Below, piece after piece: positions 54,959 to 64,000 of a stretch of DNA of 64,000 nucleotides. Below the pieces are notes generated by a model. The model was not told the origin of the DNA, ran no database searches, and saw nothing but the letters and a program-made list of their open reading frames with translations. The stretch comes from JAFGOM01 sp964605795 (GTDB taxonomy: Archaea; Halobacteriota; Methanomicrobia; Methanomicrobiales; Methanospirillaceae). Position 1 is the stretch's first letter, and each line of letters begins with the position of its first letter. Where the stretch lies: NCBI GenBank assembly GCA_964605795.1, contig CAZSDZ010000006.1, positions 21,234 through 85,233 of the forward strand. The letters run 5' to 3'. The position numbers were made by a program, and so were the translations under genes.

Positions 54959-55360
54959 ATGCAGAGCAGAAAGACACTGCTATTAATCCTTTTGGCTATC
55001 GGAGCTATTTTTTTGTGTGGTTGTGATGCACCACCATCCGGCGCATTTACAACAGTAGGCTGCAATTATAATGCTGCAACATCTAAATGGGATTGTAATA
55101 TGGTTTATAGTACATACAGGTCCGAAGACAGTGGGACTCATATATCTGATAAATATTCCAGTTATTCCACCGATTATTGTTCTCCCCTGGACGGACCCTT
55201 TATTGTAAGAACATGCGAGGGAGACGAATATGCCCCCCCATCCCCGTCTCCCTCCCCATCACCTTCCCCTACATTCAATGGACCTACGTATAAAATCACT
55301 GAATTATATTGCGATAATGGTGGTGGTGGCGGCGGTGGAATTACGCCGACATTTCCATGA
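54959..55360 (+). CDS. Small lipoprotein with Pro-Ser repeat
   Basis: This is a 133-residue protein with a lipobox FLCGC (Cys about residue 22). It has several Cys residues in the mature part, a SPSPSPSPSP stretch (about 93-105) and a poly-Gly near the C-terminus. I do not recognise a domain. The Pro-Ser stretch is a typical linker that crosses a surface layer. No clear ribosome binding site. Confidence 0.65.
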   Translation: MQSRKTLLLILLAIGAIFLCGCDAPPSGAFTTVGCNYNAATSKWDCNMVYSTYRSEDSGTHISDKYSSYSTDYCSPLDGPFIVRTCEGDEYAPPSPSPSPSPSPTFNGPTYKITELYCDNGGGGGGGITPTFP

Positions 55361-55410
55361 GGAGGTCTGACTCTCGTTAGGGAAATGAATACCCTGAATC
55401 ATAGCCCGTA

Positions 55411-55803
55411 ATGGGCAATAAAAATAAAAGATGTGAGATGGTGACAAATACTTCTAATCCTGATATCCATTATTTTTATTTTAATTGCTATTCCGGGCAC
55501 TGCTATGACAATCTGGTAAAGAGCATTCTGAATGTGGATGCGACCGGACCTGAAACGTTTTCTTTTACCCGGGATTATATGACCTGGTGGGCAGATACGA
55601 ACGGGCAGAAGTCCTTCTTCTGTTCGGGATTATTTTGACGTGTTTGACTGGAATTCTAACAAAATTCTTGTTTCACAATATCTAGAGTTAAAACTAATTG
55701 ACCAGGATTTTCAACCCGCTCTTGTGATCATCATCTGGCCGGACGGCAGGGAGATCCAGTTAGAAGAAATAACTCCATTCCCAATATGAATGTCCTTGTC
55801 CAG
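55411..55803 (+). pseudogene. Degraded paralogue of the secreted protein at 53778
   Basis: In three frames the stretch matches the C-terminal half of 53778-54302: ILNVDATGPETFSFT, then FDVFDWNSNKI, then VIIIWPDGREIQLEE and PNMNVLVQ. Two frameshifts (near 55618 and 55785) are needed to join them. The signal peptide and first 60 or so residues are gone. This is decay after duplication. Confidence 0.75.
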
Positions 55804-55859
55804 CTATCCCTGAATTCTGATTTTTCATCAAGGGATCATAATCGATGAAGAAAAGAAAA

Positions 55860-57206
55860 TCAGGGATTAAGTTGTTCATCGAGCCAGTCAAATTTTTCCT
55901 GGAACGAGAGAGCCGTTGCCCCGAGCTGGCAGTGTTCACCGGCACAGTACTCGTTGGAAAAGAGCAGGTATGTCTTTTCTCCCGGCAGGTTATCATAGAA
56001 TACCTTTGCCTGTTCCCCCATCTTTGAGTCACTGACCCCGTTGCAGACGAGTGTCGGGCATTGTATCTTCTCAATAATTCCCTCCATCGTGTAATCCCGG
56101 TATGCCAGCATGACATCTGCCGGAGTATCAACCCCGAATACGAACATCCCCTGTGTAATAGCCCAGTCCATGCTGGTGGAATGGTTCATCATGGCATACA
56201 TCTCTTCATTTACTTCATCCTTATTCTCTTCGATGTATAAAAAGACGTCATCCCGGGTGGTATTATCCGGGTCAGGGAAGCCCTGGCGGAACTGGTCGAC
56301 CTCATCAGCTGCCATATCATAGATACCTCCGTCGGCAATAAGAGCCGATATCCGGTCATCAAAGGCAGCAGCCCGGGGAGCAAGGTACCCGCCAAAACTG
56401 ATGCCCCAGAGGGCGATGCGGTTTGTATCCACTTCCGGACGGGTCTCTGCCCAGTCAAGGACCGGGCTTACGACCGCTTCCCAGTCATACCGGAACGGCA
56501 GGTGTTGCACCCTGATAACTTCTCCCTGGCCAGGTCCTTCAAAGGTGAGCACATTATACCCTCGTCGCACCCCTTCAAGGGCATTTGAGTAGAGTTCTTC
56601 CTGGGTCCCGTCATACCCGGTCTGGATGATAAGAAGGGGGCGTTTCTTACTACTTTCATCAACAGTATAGAAATATCCCGGGATCGTGGTATCTTCATAC
56701 GGGATTCTGACAAACTCCATGCTGACCGGGTCAAGTTCCATGGCTTTTTGAAATGTATCTCTGCTCTTCTGCCATGATTGAAGAATCCTCGGGTCATCTG
56801 GATCGCTGTGCAGGAAAAATTCTGCCGTCCGGTAGTACGTCTGTGCACGGAGCCATGCATCGTGGGCAGATACCAGGTGCCCTGCTGCGAAACACTGATC
56901 CCCGATCTCTTTAAAGTGGTCAGCGGTCTTTGTCCACTCCGTATACCAGTTCTCATAGGTCAGGGAATCGATCCGTGATGCAGTAGCGAGCACTTCTCCA
57001 AGATCCGATCCTTTCGTATACATCGTACTGAGCGTACGCTTGAGTTCAAAATCAAACTCCGGATCATCGACCATAAAAGGAGAACATGATGTATTTATGG
57101 TGATGGCCGGTGTACCTGGTTCTCCTGCCAGGACACCACCTGGTGCCAGAATTATTCCCGTAACCAGGACGGCTAGTAAGAATAGTTTCCCAGTGATCTG
57201 TTCCAT
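55860..57206 (-). CDS. Secreted alpha/beta hydrolase (FrsA/dienelactone hydrolase-like)
   Basis: This is a 448-residue protein; ATG 57206 is spaced six bases from AAAGGT, and an in-frame ATG at 57212 lies just upstream. The signal peptide precedes a helical cap (about 55-160; KTADHFKEIGDQCFAAGHL) and a hydrolase domain (about 165-448) with oxyanion-loop PLLIIQTGYDG, nucleophile Ser in LWGISFGGYLAP, an acid in CNGVSDSKMG and a His in GEHCQLGA. The FrsA/S9-like architecture suggests an ester or peptide substrate. It is the only gene between two pseudogene-rich regions. Confidence 0.85.
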   Translation of the reverse strand: MEQITGKLFLLAVLVTGIILAPGGVLAGEPGTPAITINTSCSPFMVDDPEFDFELKRTLSTMYTKGSDLGEVLATASRIDSLTYENWYTEWTKTADHFKEIGDQCFAAGHLVSAHDAWLRAQTYYRTAEFFLHSDPDDPRILQSWQKSRDTFQKAMELDPVSMEFVRIPYEDTTIPGYFYTVDESSKKRPLLIIQTGYDGTQEELYSNALEGVRRGYNVLTFEGPGQGEVIRVQHLPFRYDWEAVVSPVLDWAETRPEVDTNRIALWGISFGGYLAPRAAAFDDRISALIADGGIYDMAADEVDQFRQGFPDPDNTTRDDVFLYIEENKDEVNEEMYAMMNHSTSMDWAITQGMFVFGVDTPADVMLAYRDYTMEGIIEKIQCPTLVCNGVSDSKMGEQAKVFYDNLPGEKTYLLFSNEYCAGEHCQLGATALSFQEKFDWLDEQLNP

Positions 57207-57443
57207 ATTCATACCTTTCTCTGTCAGAGGATATAAGTTCTGATTAATTGACTCGCCAATGGATGCCAGGATCACTGGTACCAATCGAATGAAAAACCTC
57301 TGATATCCAGATAATTCAGATGAAACCCTGTCATAATCGTTCTCAGATCATGGACTCGATAATTGGCTCATGGAGGAACAAATATATTAAAAACTCGATG
57401 CACATACCTTTTTGTATTTGCTGTATTGTGGAGCAAGGTTTAA

Positions 57444-58118
57444 ATGAAAGATGTACAGAGAGCGTTTGACGAATTTGCAGATGAATACGATGCAAGACGT
57501 GAATTTATCATCCCTGAACTGCGGCAGTTTTATGGAGTCGCGGTATGGGCTGCCGAACCGGTAAAAAGCCCTCCCGTTATCCTTGATCTCGGAGCAGGTA
57601 CCGGGCTTATGAGTGGATTTCTTCTGCAGAAGTTTCCTGATGCACAGATAACGCTCATGGATTTTTCAGAACCGATGCTGGAGGTAGCAAGAAAGCGCTT
57701 TTTGGGAATGGACAATATCAGAATTATCGTGGGTGATTATCGCAGTGTTTCTCTTGGAGGACCGTATGATATCGTCTGTTCTGCTCTTTCTATCCATCAC
57801 CTTGAAACATTAGAGAAGAAACGGCTATTTCGGACCATATATGATTCCCTTGTTCATGAAGGGATCTTTGTGAATGCTGACCAGGCCGAAGGTGAGACTC
57901 CGTATTTTAGTGCAAAAAACAAGGAATACTGGCTGGATTTCATTAAGTCCGGTCCGTTATACCGATCTGAACATGATCCGATCCTGATTCAGCGTTCTCA
58001 ACTTGATAAGAATGAGAAACTCTCATCCCAACTTCAGTGGTTACGCGATGCAGGGTTTTGTGATGTTGATGTAGTCTACAAGAACCGGACCTACATCGTG
58101 ACGGTGGCACGGAGGTAA
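57444..58118 (+). CDS. Class I SAM-dependent methyltransferase
   Basis: This is a 224-residue protein, ATG 57444. The N-terminal FDEFADEYDARREFIIP segment and motif I LDLGAGTGLMSGFL are typical of small-molecule methyltransferases of the UbiE/COQ5-like group. Motif II (ITLMDFSEPML) and motif IV (YDIVCSALSIHHLE) are intact. The substrate is unknown. Confidence 0.88.
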   Translation: MKDVQRAFDEFADEYDARREFIIPELRQFYGVAVWAAEPVKSPPVILDLGAGTGLMSGFLLQKFPDAQITLMDFSEPMLEVARKRFLGMDNIRIIVGDYRSVSLGGPYDIVCSALSIHHLETLEKKRLFRTIYDSLVHEGIFVNADQAEGETPYFSAKNKEYWLDFIKSGPLYRSEHDPILIQRSQLDKNEKLSSQLQWLRDAGFCDVDVVYKNRTYIVTVARR

Positions 58119-58185
58119 AGCAGGTCTAAGTATCCCTTGCGTACCGTTATACCTCCTCATACACGATAAAAATACAGGAGAATTT

Positions 58186-59067
58186 ATGGAGATAACCCCT
58201 AAAATCCACGCCCTTCGGCATCCCTTTACCATCCCGGTGGCACCAGGGTATCTACTTCACCGGTTTGTTTATTCCTATATCATCTATGGAGAGACGATAA
58301 CCCTCATTGATACCGGGGTTTTGGGATCTGATACCCGGATCTATGAAGACATCCTCACTGCCTGACGTGATCCCTCTGAGATCGCATTCATCATCCTGAC
58401 CCATTCGCATGCCGATCATATCGGTTCTGCACGGGCGATACAGGAGGCAACACACTGCAGTATTGCAGCACATCCTGCCGAGAAAGCATGGATAGAGGAT
58501 ATATCACTACAGAACCGGGAGCGTCCGGTGCCTGGTTTTTTTACACTGGCACGTGGCTCGGTGCAGGTTGATCATGAACTCGTGGACGGGATGGGTATTG
58601 AGATCGGAAAACGAATTGGCCGGGAGTTAGTAGTACTTCATACTCCTGGTCATTCACAGGGCTCAGTCTCGCTCTTTTCTCCCGATGAAGGGGTGCTCTT
58701 TTCTGGTGATGCGGTACCGGTAGAAGGGGGCATTCCTATCTATGACGATGCCCTTCTGTCTATGCAATCAGTGCAACGCTTACAGGGGCTGTTTGGGATC
58801 CATCATCTTCTTTCGGCCTGGGACGAACCGCGAGATGGCGAGGACGCATACCTGCAGATGAACCGGGCAGTTCTCTGGCTAAAGAGAGTTCACGAAGCGG
58901 TGCTTATCAGTGCCAGTACTGGCTCGCCTGATCTGATGGAAATTGCAGGAAAAACTGCCAGAATCATCGGAATGCCTCCCGAAGCGGTTAATCCTCTCTT
59001 TGCCCGGTCAGTTGCCGCTCATCTCCGTATCAAAAAGAGTGATATCTCGGTGTTCGTGTCGCCCTGA
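58186..59067 (+). pseudogene. MBL-fold metallo-hydrolase with an in-frame TGA at codon 60
   Basis: The gene starts at ATG 58186 after a strong AGGAG. Reading through the TGA at 58363-58365 gives a continuous 293-codon metallo-beta-lactamase-fold protein: LIDTGVLG, then LTHSHADHIG (metal motif HxHxDH), LHTPGHSQGSVSLF, LFSGDAVP. The metal motif lies after the TGA and before the next ATG (58528), so neither half alone would be active. The frame before and after is otherwise clean. Possible explanations are a nonsense mutation, a sequencing error or readthrough. Selenocysteine use is not expected in this order and no typical SECIS was seen. Confidence 0.75.
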
Positions 59068-59412
59068 TCCGGAATAATATCAAGAAAAATCTGGGTTTTA
59101 TCTTTTAAAAGATTGATTCTTCTGAAAAAGACCTGGGTTTTACAATTATCTCATCGTTCTGGTTATTTTTCAGGCTGTGTGAGAGATGATAATACATCAT
59201 ACATCACTGGGAGTAGAGATGCGCTCGAAAGACATGAGAACCGGATATTGTTTAATCCCGCAAAAATACGTGATTTTAGAGGAATGGATTTAAATCTTTT
59301 TATTGATGGCAACCAGTTGCTTATCTGAACCGGTTCTTTACCCGATTACCAACGGGAAGTGTCATCAGATCTCATGATAATGACCTTGTTATGGGAATAT
59401 AAAGACAGAGAA

Positions 59413-59577
59413 ATGAATAAGCCTTCCCACAATGTCTATGTGAAAGGTGAATGGGAAAAACCGGAAACATTGAGGTTGTCAGAGGAATACCAGGTTGAAC
59501 AGTTGCCCCTCTATGATACTAAAGTAACAGAAATGACCAAGTATTTTAGAGAGAATAGAATTTGTATATTGGTATGA
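59413..59577 (+). CDS. Small ORF coupled to corA, candidate
   Basis: A 54-residue frame from ATG 59413 ends with a TGA that overlaps the corA ATG (59574) as ATGA. The product (for example NVYVKGEWEKPETLRL) has a protein-like composition but no family that I know. A GGAATATAAAG element lies just upstream. The overlap is the main reason to list it; the evidence is weak. Confidence 0.35.
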   Translation: MNKPSHNVYVKGEWEKPETLRLSEEYQVEQLPLYDTKVTEMTKYFRENRICILV

Positions 59578-60629
59578 TGGGTCATCAGAAAAAAATTTCA
59601 AGTAAAAGTGGTCTTCCTCCAGGAATTCCTGTATATATCGGTGATAAAAATCCAATTACTACTGATATTACTATAATTCAGTATGATGAGAATGGATATC
59701 TTGAAGGGATACCATTTGATCCGGAAACGATAAACCAGGCACAAGATAAGGACGAAGTAACCTGGATACATGTATCAGGACTAGAGGGTGTTGAACAGAT
59801 TGAGAAGCTATGTCACATGTTTGATATTCATCCACTCGTAATTGAAGACATTCTCAATACAAAGAGCAGGGCAAAGGTAGAGGATTTTGGAACCTATCTC
59901 TTTACGATTCTCTCAAAACTATCATCTGCTCACAAGACCTTAATTGAAGAACAAATCTCCCTAATCCTCCTTAACCAGACACTGATCTCTTTTTCTGAAT
60001 CAGAAAATCCCTTTTCTCCTATCATTGATCATATTCACTATCAGAATGGAAAGATACGACAAAGTGGATCTGATTATCTCCTCTATACGCTTATTGACAC
60101 GATTGTAGACAATTATTTCACTGTTCTTGAGCATCTGGAAGATACTGCTGATAAACTCGATATCGATGTTGTTACCATCACCACTTCGGAGACTATCGGG
60201 CACATCCAGTCCTTTAAGAGGGATCTGGCCTGGTTTCGCCGACGTATCTGGTCATTACGGAATATTGTAAACCATCTTGAACGAACAGATTCTCATCTTG
60301 TGAATCAGGCAACCCATCTGTATTTACGAGACGTGTATGATCACACTCTCAATCTTACTGAAGAAGCGGACGCTCTTCGGGATACTGCTGAAGGACTCAT
60401 GGAGATCTACCTCTCCAACCTGTCAAATAATACGAATGAAATAATGAAAGTCCTCACCCAGATCGCAGTTATTTTCATACCCCTTTCTTTTGTAACCAGC
60501 TTTTATGGCATGAATTTTGAATTTATGCCTGAATTGCATCATTCTCATGGATACCCCATCGTTATTGGTATCATGGTTGCAATCGTAGTAATCATGATAG
60601 TTTTCTTTAAAAAGAAAAAATGGCTGTAG
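59574..60629 (+). CDS. corA: CorA-type magnesium/divalent metal transporter
   Basis: This is a 351-residue protein. The long cytoplasmic N-terminal domain (about 1-285; WIHVSGLEGVEQIEKL, DILNTKSRAKVEDF) and two C-terminal TM helices hold the pore motif YGMNFEFMPEL, the CorA signature GMN. A short basic tail follows (KKKKW). The start is ATG 59574 or 59577. Relatives move Mg2+ or Co2+. All key residues are present. Confidence 0.93.
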   Translation: MMGHQKKISSKSGLPPGIPVYIGDKNPITTDITIIQYDENGYLEGIPFDPETINQAQDKDEVTWIHVSGLEGVEQIEKLCHMFDIHPLVIEDILNTKSRAKVEDFGTYLFTILSKLSSAHKTLIEEQISLILLNQTLISFSESENPFSPIIDHIHYQNGKIRQSGSDYLLYTLIDTIVDNYFTVLEHLEDTADKLDIDVVTITTSETIGHIQSFKRDLAWFRRRIWSLRNIVNHLERTDSHLVNQATHLYLRDVYDHTLNLTEEADALRDTAEGLMEIYLSNLSNNTNEIMKVLTQIAVIFIPLSFVTSFYGMNFEFMPELHHSHGYPIVIGIMVAIVVIMIVFFKKKKWL

Positions 60630-60820
60630 TGATTCAAACGGTTTAGGATCTATTCCCGTTTATCCTGCGATAATACTCATACTCTTCTAAATCGAATTAA
60701 CCTGATCCCGAAATTACCCGCAATCAACGGTTTTTCTTCGTGAAAAACAGGAGTATTCCAAAACGTTCACGGAAGAAATCCTAAACATCTCTCTTTACAA
60801 ATGGTTATAGCGAGATCCAT

Positions 60821-61381
60821 ATGGATAAGATTACAATCGGCCCGATGCCGTATATGAGTGTGATGCCCACGTTGCTTGTGGGTGCAAACGTCAGGGGAAA
60901 GCCGAACTACATGACCGCAGCCTGGGCAACGGTTGCCTGTCTGGCACCACCGATGGTCTGCGTTGCGGTCAACAAGGTACGGTATACCACAAAGGGGATA
61001 CTTGAGAACAAAACCTTCAGCCTGAACGTCTCATCTACAGACCAGGTGATAGAGACCGATCACTGTGGCATTGTTTCAGGCTCACACGAGGATAAGTCCG
61101 GTGTTTTTCACTCGTTTTACGGGAAACTGCAGACAGCACCGCTTGCGGAAGAGTGCCCGGTAAACATCGAGTGTCAGTTCTTTGAATCGGTTGATTGTGG
61201 AAGTCACCTGCTTATTATCGGTGAGGTCGCCGAGATCCATGCAGACCGGGACTGCCTGACAGATGGAAAACCGGATATTACAAAGATACATCCCATTATC
61301 TATGCCCAGGCTGCGTATTATGGCGTAGGAAAAGAGATTGCAGCGGCATTTTCAGTCGGAAAGCAGTATACAAAGAAGTGA
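60821..61381 (+). CDS. Flavin reductase-like FMN-binding protein (flavoredoxin family)
   Basis: This is a 186-residue split-barrel FMN-binding protein: VMPTLLVGANVRGKPNYMTAAW, PPMVCVAVNKVRYT, FSLNVSSTDQ and the late SHLLIIGEVAEIH. Relatives bind FMN and pass electrons or reduce flavin. There are several Cys residues but no partner gene in the window. ATG 60821. Confidence 0.9.
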   Translation: MDKITIGPMPYMSVMPTLLVGANVRGKPNYMTAAWATVACLAPPMVCVAVNKVRYTTKGILENKTFSLNVSSTDQVIETDHCGIVSGSHEDKSGVFHSFYGKLQTAPLAEECPVNIECQFFESVDCGSHLLIIGEVAEIHADRDCLTDGKPDITKIHPIIYAQAAYYGVGKEIAAAFSVGKQYTKK

Positions 61382-61680
61382 TTCCTGGGATATCCATAAT
61401 TGGGATAAACCGGAATATAAATCCAGAAACTACTGAATACTGGTAGTTTATTACCCGTTTCTGGGTTTACCTGGATGGGAATTCCCACTTCGCTGTCCCC
61501 TTTGGATTTATCTTCATTTGGATTAAGGTTTGGATCCGTGCTTTCTGAGATACGATAAACCTGGCTTTCATTATACCAAAAGACTATGATTAAAGAAGAT
61601 CGGTTTATCGGTTTTCTGAAGGGGAGAATCACAATTCAAAAAGGGATCGATACATTGATCCTGGTATCCTCGCAATCGTG
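61382..61680. other. Intergenic, no gene seen
   Basis: This 299-bp stretch lies between convergent genes. A minus-strand frame of 104 codons overlaps the flavoredoxin gene and is not supported. Confidence 0.4.
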
Positions 61681-62295
61681 TTACGAGCAGGGACCGGTAT
61701 ATATCTTATGGCACCAGTGTGCTTCAGTCGTATCACAACAATAGTTACCAGTGCCTAGATTGTCCTGGTAAAAAACATACCCTTCTTCACAGCAGTCTTC
61801 AGACGTATTTTCTGGTTTTCGTTCCTGCATCTCGAGATACAATCGGATCCGGTCAAAGTGGTTCTTTTGCATGCTGTCCAGTACAACACTCTCTTCTGAA
61901 AAAGAACTCAACAGTCCTTGATCATAAAAAGCAAGCGGTGTTATCTGGAGCTTTAGAACGTTCTCTTTTTCTGAATACGAGAAATTTGAAATCGTCACAA
62001 GAGAGACAGATTCATTATTCCCGTCCGAAAAAAGTATCGCAGCAGGTAAAGGCCGAGTTATATTTGTCAATGAAACAACCGGCATTGAATAATTGATCTC
62101 TTCAAGAGTGATGTTATATAAAGTGGTGATATTCTGAATTGTAAGGGAAAACATTCCGTCTGATTCGTTTGATAGGTTACTCTCCTCACCATGTAAATAG
62201 ACAAGGAAACCCGGGGTCTCCTCAGCCATACATATCCCTGCCAGGGAAACGAGGAAGAGTGAACAGAAAAAACCACATGCCTGATAATGATTCAT
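61681..62295 (-). CDS. Secreted protein with Cys-rich tail, paralogue 1
   Basis: This is a 204-residue protein with a signal peptide, then a domain of about 145 residues rich in beta strands (FSLTIQNITTLYNIT, LPAAILFSDGNNESVSLVTI, LQITPLAFYDQGLLSSFSEE) and a Cys-rich tail (SEDCCEEGYVFYQ, NYCCDTTEAHWCH). Many Asn-x-Ser/Thr sites suggest glycosylation. The family is unknown. It is the most divergent of three tandem members. Confidence 0.78.
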   Translation of the reverse strand: MNHYQACGFFCSLFLVSLAGICMAEETPGFLVYLHGEESNLSNESDGMFSLTIQNITTLYNITLEEINYSMPVVSLTNITRPLPAAILFSDGNNESVSLVTISNFSYSEKENVLKLQITPLAFYDQGLLSSFSEESVVLDSMQKNHFDRIRLYLEMQERKPENTSEDCCEEGYVFYQDNLGTGNYCCDTTEAHWCHKIYTGPCS

Positions 62296-62506
62296 AAATA
62301 GTATTATCAGGATGTATATATCCCAGTTTTCATTTCAAACCGGAAGAAGTGAATAGTAATAACAATTTTTGGTGATACCTGACAATGAGCTACGATTCTG
62401 GTAGTTTTTTATGAGAATTGGCTGGTTTGAACCAGCGTCTTATCCAGGTTCCCGGCAAAAAATAAGTCAGGGATAATCGAGGATCTCTCTCAATCTTACA
62501 ATGGTT

Positions 62507-63106
62507 TTACGAACACGAAACAAACCGGTCCCAGTAACACAGAATATTTCCCTGTCCTTCATGCCTGCAGCACCGGTCGGTCTCTAACCAGTACCCTCCC
62601 GGACAACATAATGGTTCATTCTCTGCTTTAGGTTTTTGCATCTCGAGGTATACCCCGGTGTTCATGAACGTTTCGCCCTGCATGGTATCCAGTTCTACAA
62701 ACTCTTCTGCAAGAGTGGTAAGCAGTTCCCCTTCATAGAATGGCAGCGGTGCAACCTGAAGCGTCAGTATGTTCTCTTCCTCTGAAACCGAGAGGTTTGC
62801 TATTGTTATTAAGGAGACGGTATCTTTCTCGTCATTGGTAAAGAGAATTGCGGCATGTAATGGCCATGATATCGTGGTAAGGTGTTCTAACGGAACCGAG
62901 TAGGTGGTATTTCCCTCGGTAATGTTGTAATACGGTGCATAGTTCTCTATGCTTATTACCATCATCTCATCCGTTCCACCTGCAACGGTACTCTCCCCAC
63001 CCTGTATCTGTGCCAGGAACAACGGCGTTTCGTCAGCTATGCAGAATCCTGTCAGCGAAAAAAGGAGGATTACAGTGAGTAATCCACATGTACAAAAGCG
63101 ATTCAT
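62507..63106 (-). CDS. Secreted protein with Cys-rich tail, paralogue 2
   Basis: This is a 199-residue protein. It shares the beta-rich domain with its neighbours (YNITEGNTTYSVPLEHL, LHAAILFTNDEKDTVSLITI, LQVAPLPFYEGELLTTLAEE). The tail has a different Cys pattern (CCPGGYWLETDRCC, FVSCS). More than 170 nt of it near 62830-63020 are nearly identical to 63746-63936 in the third copy. ATG 63106. Confidence 0.8.
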   Translation of the reverse strand: MNRFCTCGLLTVILLFSLTGFCIADETPLFLAQIQGGESTVAGGTDEMMVISIENYAPYYNITEGNTTYSVPLEHLTTISWPLHAAILFTNDEKDTVSLITIANLSVSEEENILTLQVAPLPFYEGELLTTLAEEFVELDTMQGETFMNTGVYLEMQKPKAENEPLCCPGGYWLETDRCCRHEGQGNILCYWDRFVSCS

Positions 63107-63422
63107 TATAAGAGGTCTCTATCATGGTATTTATGTATGTTGTTATTCCCGGCCGGGCAGGGATGAAGTGATAAAAGAATTTTTTAAGAGTCAGTTTTTT
63201 TTATACCGGTGATTCAGAGGTATTATTCAACGGAATGTAAAAATCCCTGATGAGATGAAAAACGATTCATAATCAGTCGATATTATCAGGGCTACCCGGG
63301 ATGATTCTTTCCGGGCATGTAAGATAGGATGAATCAGAAATGAATATCCCGCAGTATCGCTGTCTTTTGTGTATGAAAAGAGAAAAAAAATTGAGAGGAT
63401 CTCTCTTACTCTTTTAGAAGCC
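63107..63422. other. Intergenic, no gene seen
   Basis: This 316-bp AT-rich stretch between tandem paralogues presumably holds the promoter of the gene at 62507. No coding frame or stable structure is supported. Confidence 0.4.
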
Positions 63423-63945
63423 TTAATTACAATAATAACTGCCCATCAAGCACTCGACCAATCCCCCTCCTAAATCTCTACAACAATACTGGTTCTCTGA
63501 CAATTCCCACCCTTCCTTACAACAAAACTGTCCACTCTCTGCTTTGGGTCTTTGCATCTCGAGGTATACCCCTGTGTTGCTGAACGTTTCGCCCTGCATG
63601 GAATCCAGTTCTACAAACTCTTCTGCAAGGGTTGTAAGCAGTTCCCCATCATAGAAAGGCAGCGGTGCAACCTGAAGCGTCAGTATGTTCTCTTCCTCTG
63701 ATACCGAGAGGTTTGCTACTGTTACCAGGGAGACGGTTTTATTCTCGTCATTGGTAAAGAGAATTGCGGCATGTAATGGCCATGATATCGTGGTAAGGTG
63801 TTCTAACGGAACCGAGTAGGTGGTATTTCCCTCGGTAATGTTGTAATACGGTGCATAGTTCTCTATGCTTATTACCATCATCTCATCCGTTCCACCTGCA
63901 ACGGTACTCTCCCCGCCCTGTATCTGTGCCAGAAATATCGGCGTT
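63423..63945 (-). pseudogene. Secreted Cys-tail protein, paralogue 3, lacking its signal peptide
   Basis: The frame continues upstream of the first ATG (63881) through ETPIFLAQIQGGESTVAGG, matching paralogue 2, but homology stops abruptly near 63945. A TAG in the same frame follows, so the signal peptide coding part is gone. The tail has another Cys pattern (CCKEGWELSENQYCC, MGSYYCN). It may be a pseudogene or a cassette copy; an assembly break at the window edge cannot be excluded. Confidence 0.7.
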
Positions 63946-64000
63946 TCGTATCCTATCTATAATTAAAGAAAAGGGTACTTCCTCTCCAAAGACTTACCAA

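Noticed and set aside
58363..58365. Selenocysteine at the in-frame TGA
   Set aside because: Selenoproteins are known from Methanococcales and Methanopyrus, not this order, and no typical archaeal SECIS-like hairpin was noticed.
59113..59328. 71-codon frame before corA
   Set aside because: TTG start and no homology that I can recognise; could be chance.
61318..61632. 104-codon minus-strand frame
   Set aside because: Overlaps the end of the flavoredoxin gene by 64 nt and has no domain or ribosome binding site, although its composition is somewhat protein-like.

Overview
The window looks like the chromosome of a methanogenic archaeon of the order Methanomicrobiales, possibly a Methanospirillum-like genus. 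The basis is a coenzyme M biosynthesis cluster (cysteate synthase plus fused sulfopyruvate decarboxylase), a methanogenesis-marker-16-type metalloprotein, RHDIRNQ-type methanogen histidine kinases, archaeal Shine-Dalgarno sequences (GGTGA/GGAGG) and AT-rich TATA-like boxes. Two runs of 100 N (38064-38163 and 46198-46297) show that it is a draft assembly, and both lie inside repeats.

Layout. 1-15 kb is a signalling region: the end of a periplasmic binding protein, two membrane sensor kinases (one without the phospho-acceptor His), two methyltransferase or repair genes (including uvsE), a broken ABC-class ATPase, a triple-Cache secreted protein, a SpoIIE-type phosphatase and a PAS protein. 15-20 kb holds a Cys-cluster protein, a PLP decarboxylase and a 979-residue coiled-coil/TPR protein. 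20.1-25.9 kb is a tightly coupled minus-strand operon: ABC ATPase, P-loop GTPase-like protein, Fe-S protein, marker-16 metalloprotein, cysteate synthase and sulfopyruvate decarboxylase. 26-33 kb holds an S9 peptidase, a glycosyltransferase, a flippase-like membrane protein and a STAS protein coupled to an acetolactate-synthase-like enzyme.

33-52.4 kb is the most unusual part. Every gene there is on the minus strand and almost every product carries a signal peptide: five paralogous surface proteins (four with Cys-rich repeats), a subtilase/beta-helix/TPR giant, a PAN-domain protein, a non-catalytic subtilase/beta-helix paralogue, a repeat protein and two papain-like proteases. Three of these proteins share a short motif of the form ELxPxExPWGxxY, seven copies in all, that I do not recognise. 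I read this as a cell-envelope (sheath, surface-layer or adhesion) locus under active duplication and gene conversion.

52.5-64 kb is mixed: lipoproteins, small secreted proteins, several decaying genes (ABC ATPase remnant, degraded paralogue, MBL-fold gene with an in-frame TGA), a secreted alpha/beta hydrolase, a methyltransferase, CorA, a flavin reductase, and three tandem secreted paralogues with variable Cys-rich tails, the last cut at its 5' end.

How the genes work together: the operon at 20-26 kb makes sulfopyruvate-derived sulfoacetaldehyde for coenzyme M. The kinases, the phosphatase and the STAS protein suggest phosphorylation and partner-switching signalling. The 33-52 kb block probably builds and processes an extracellular structure; that last role is inference.
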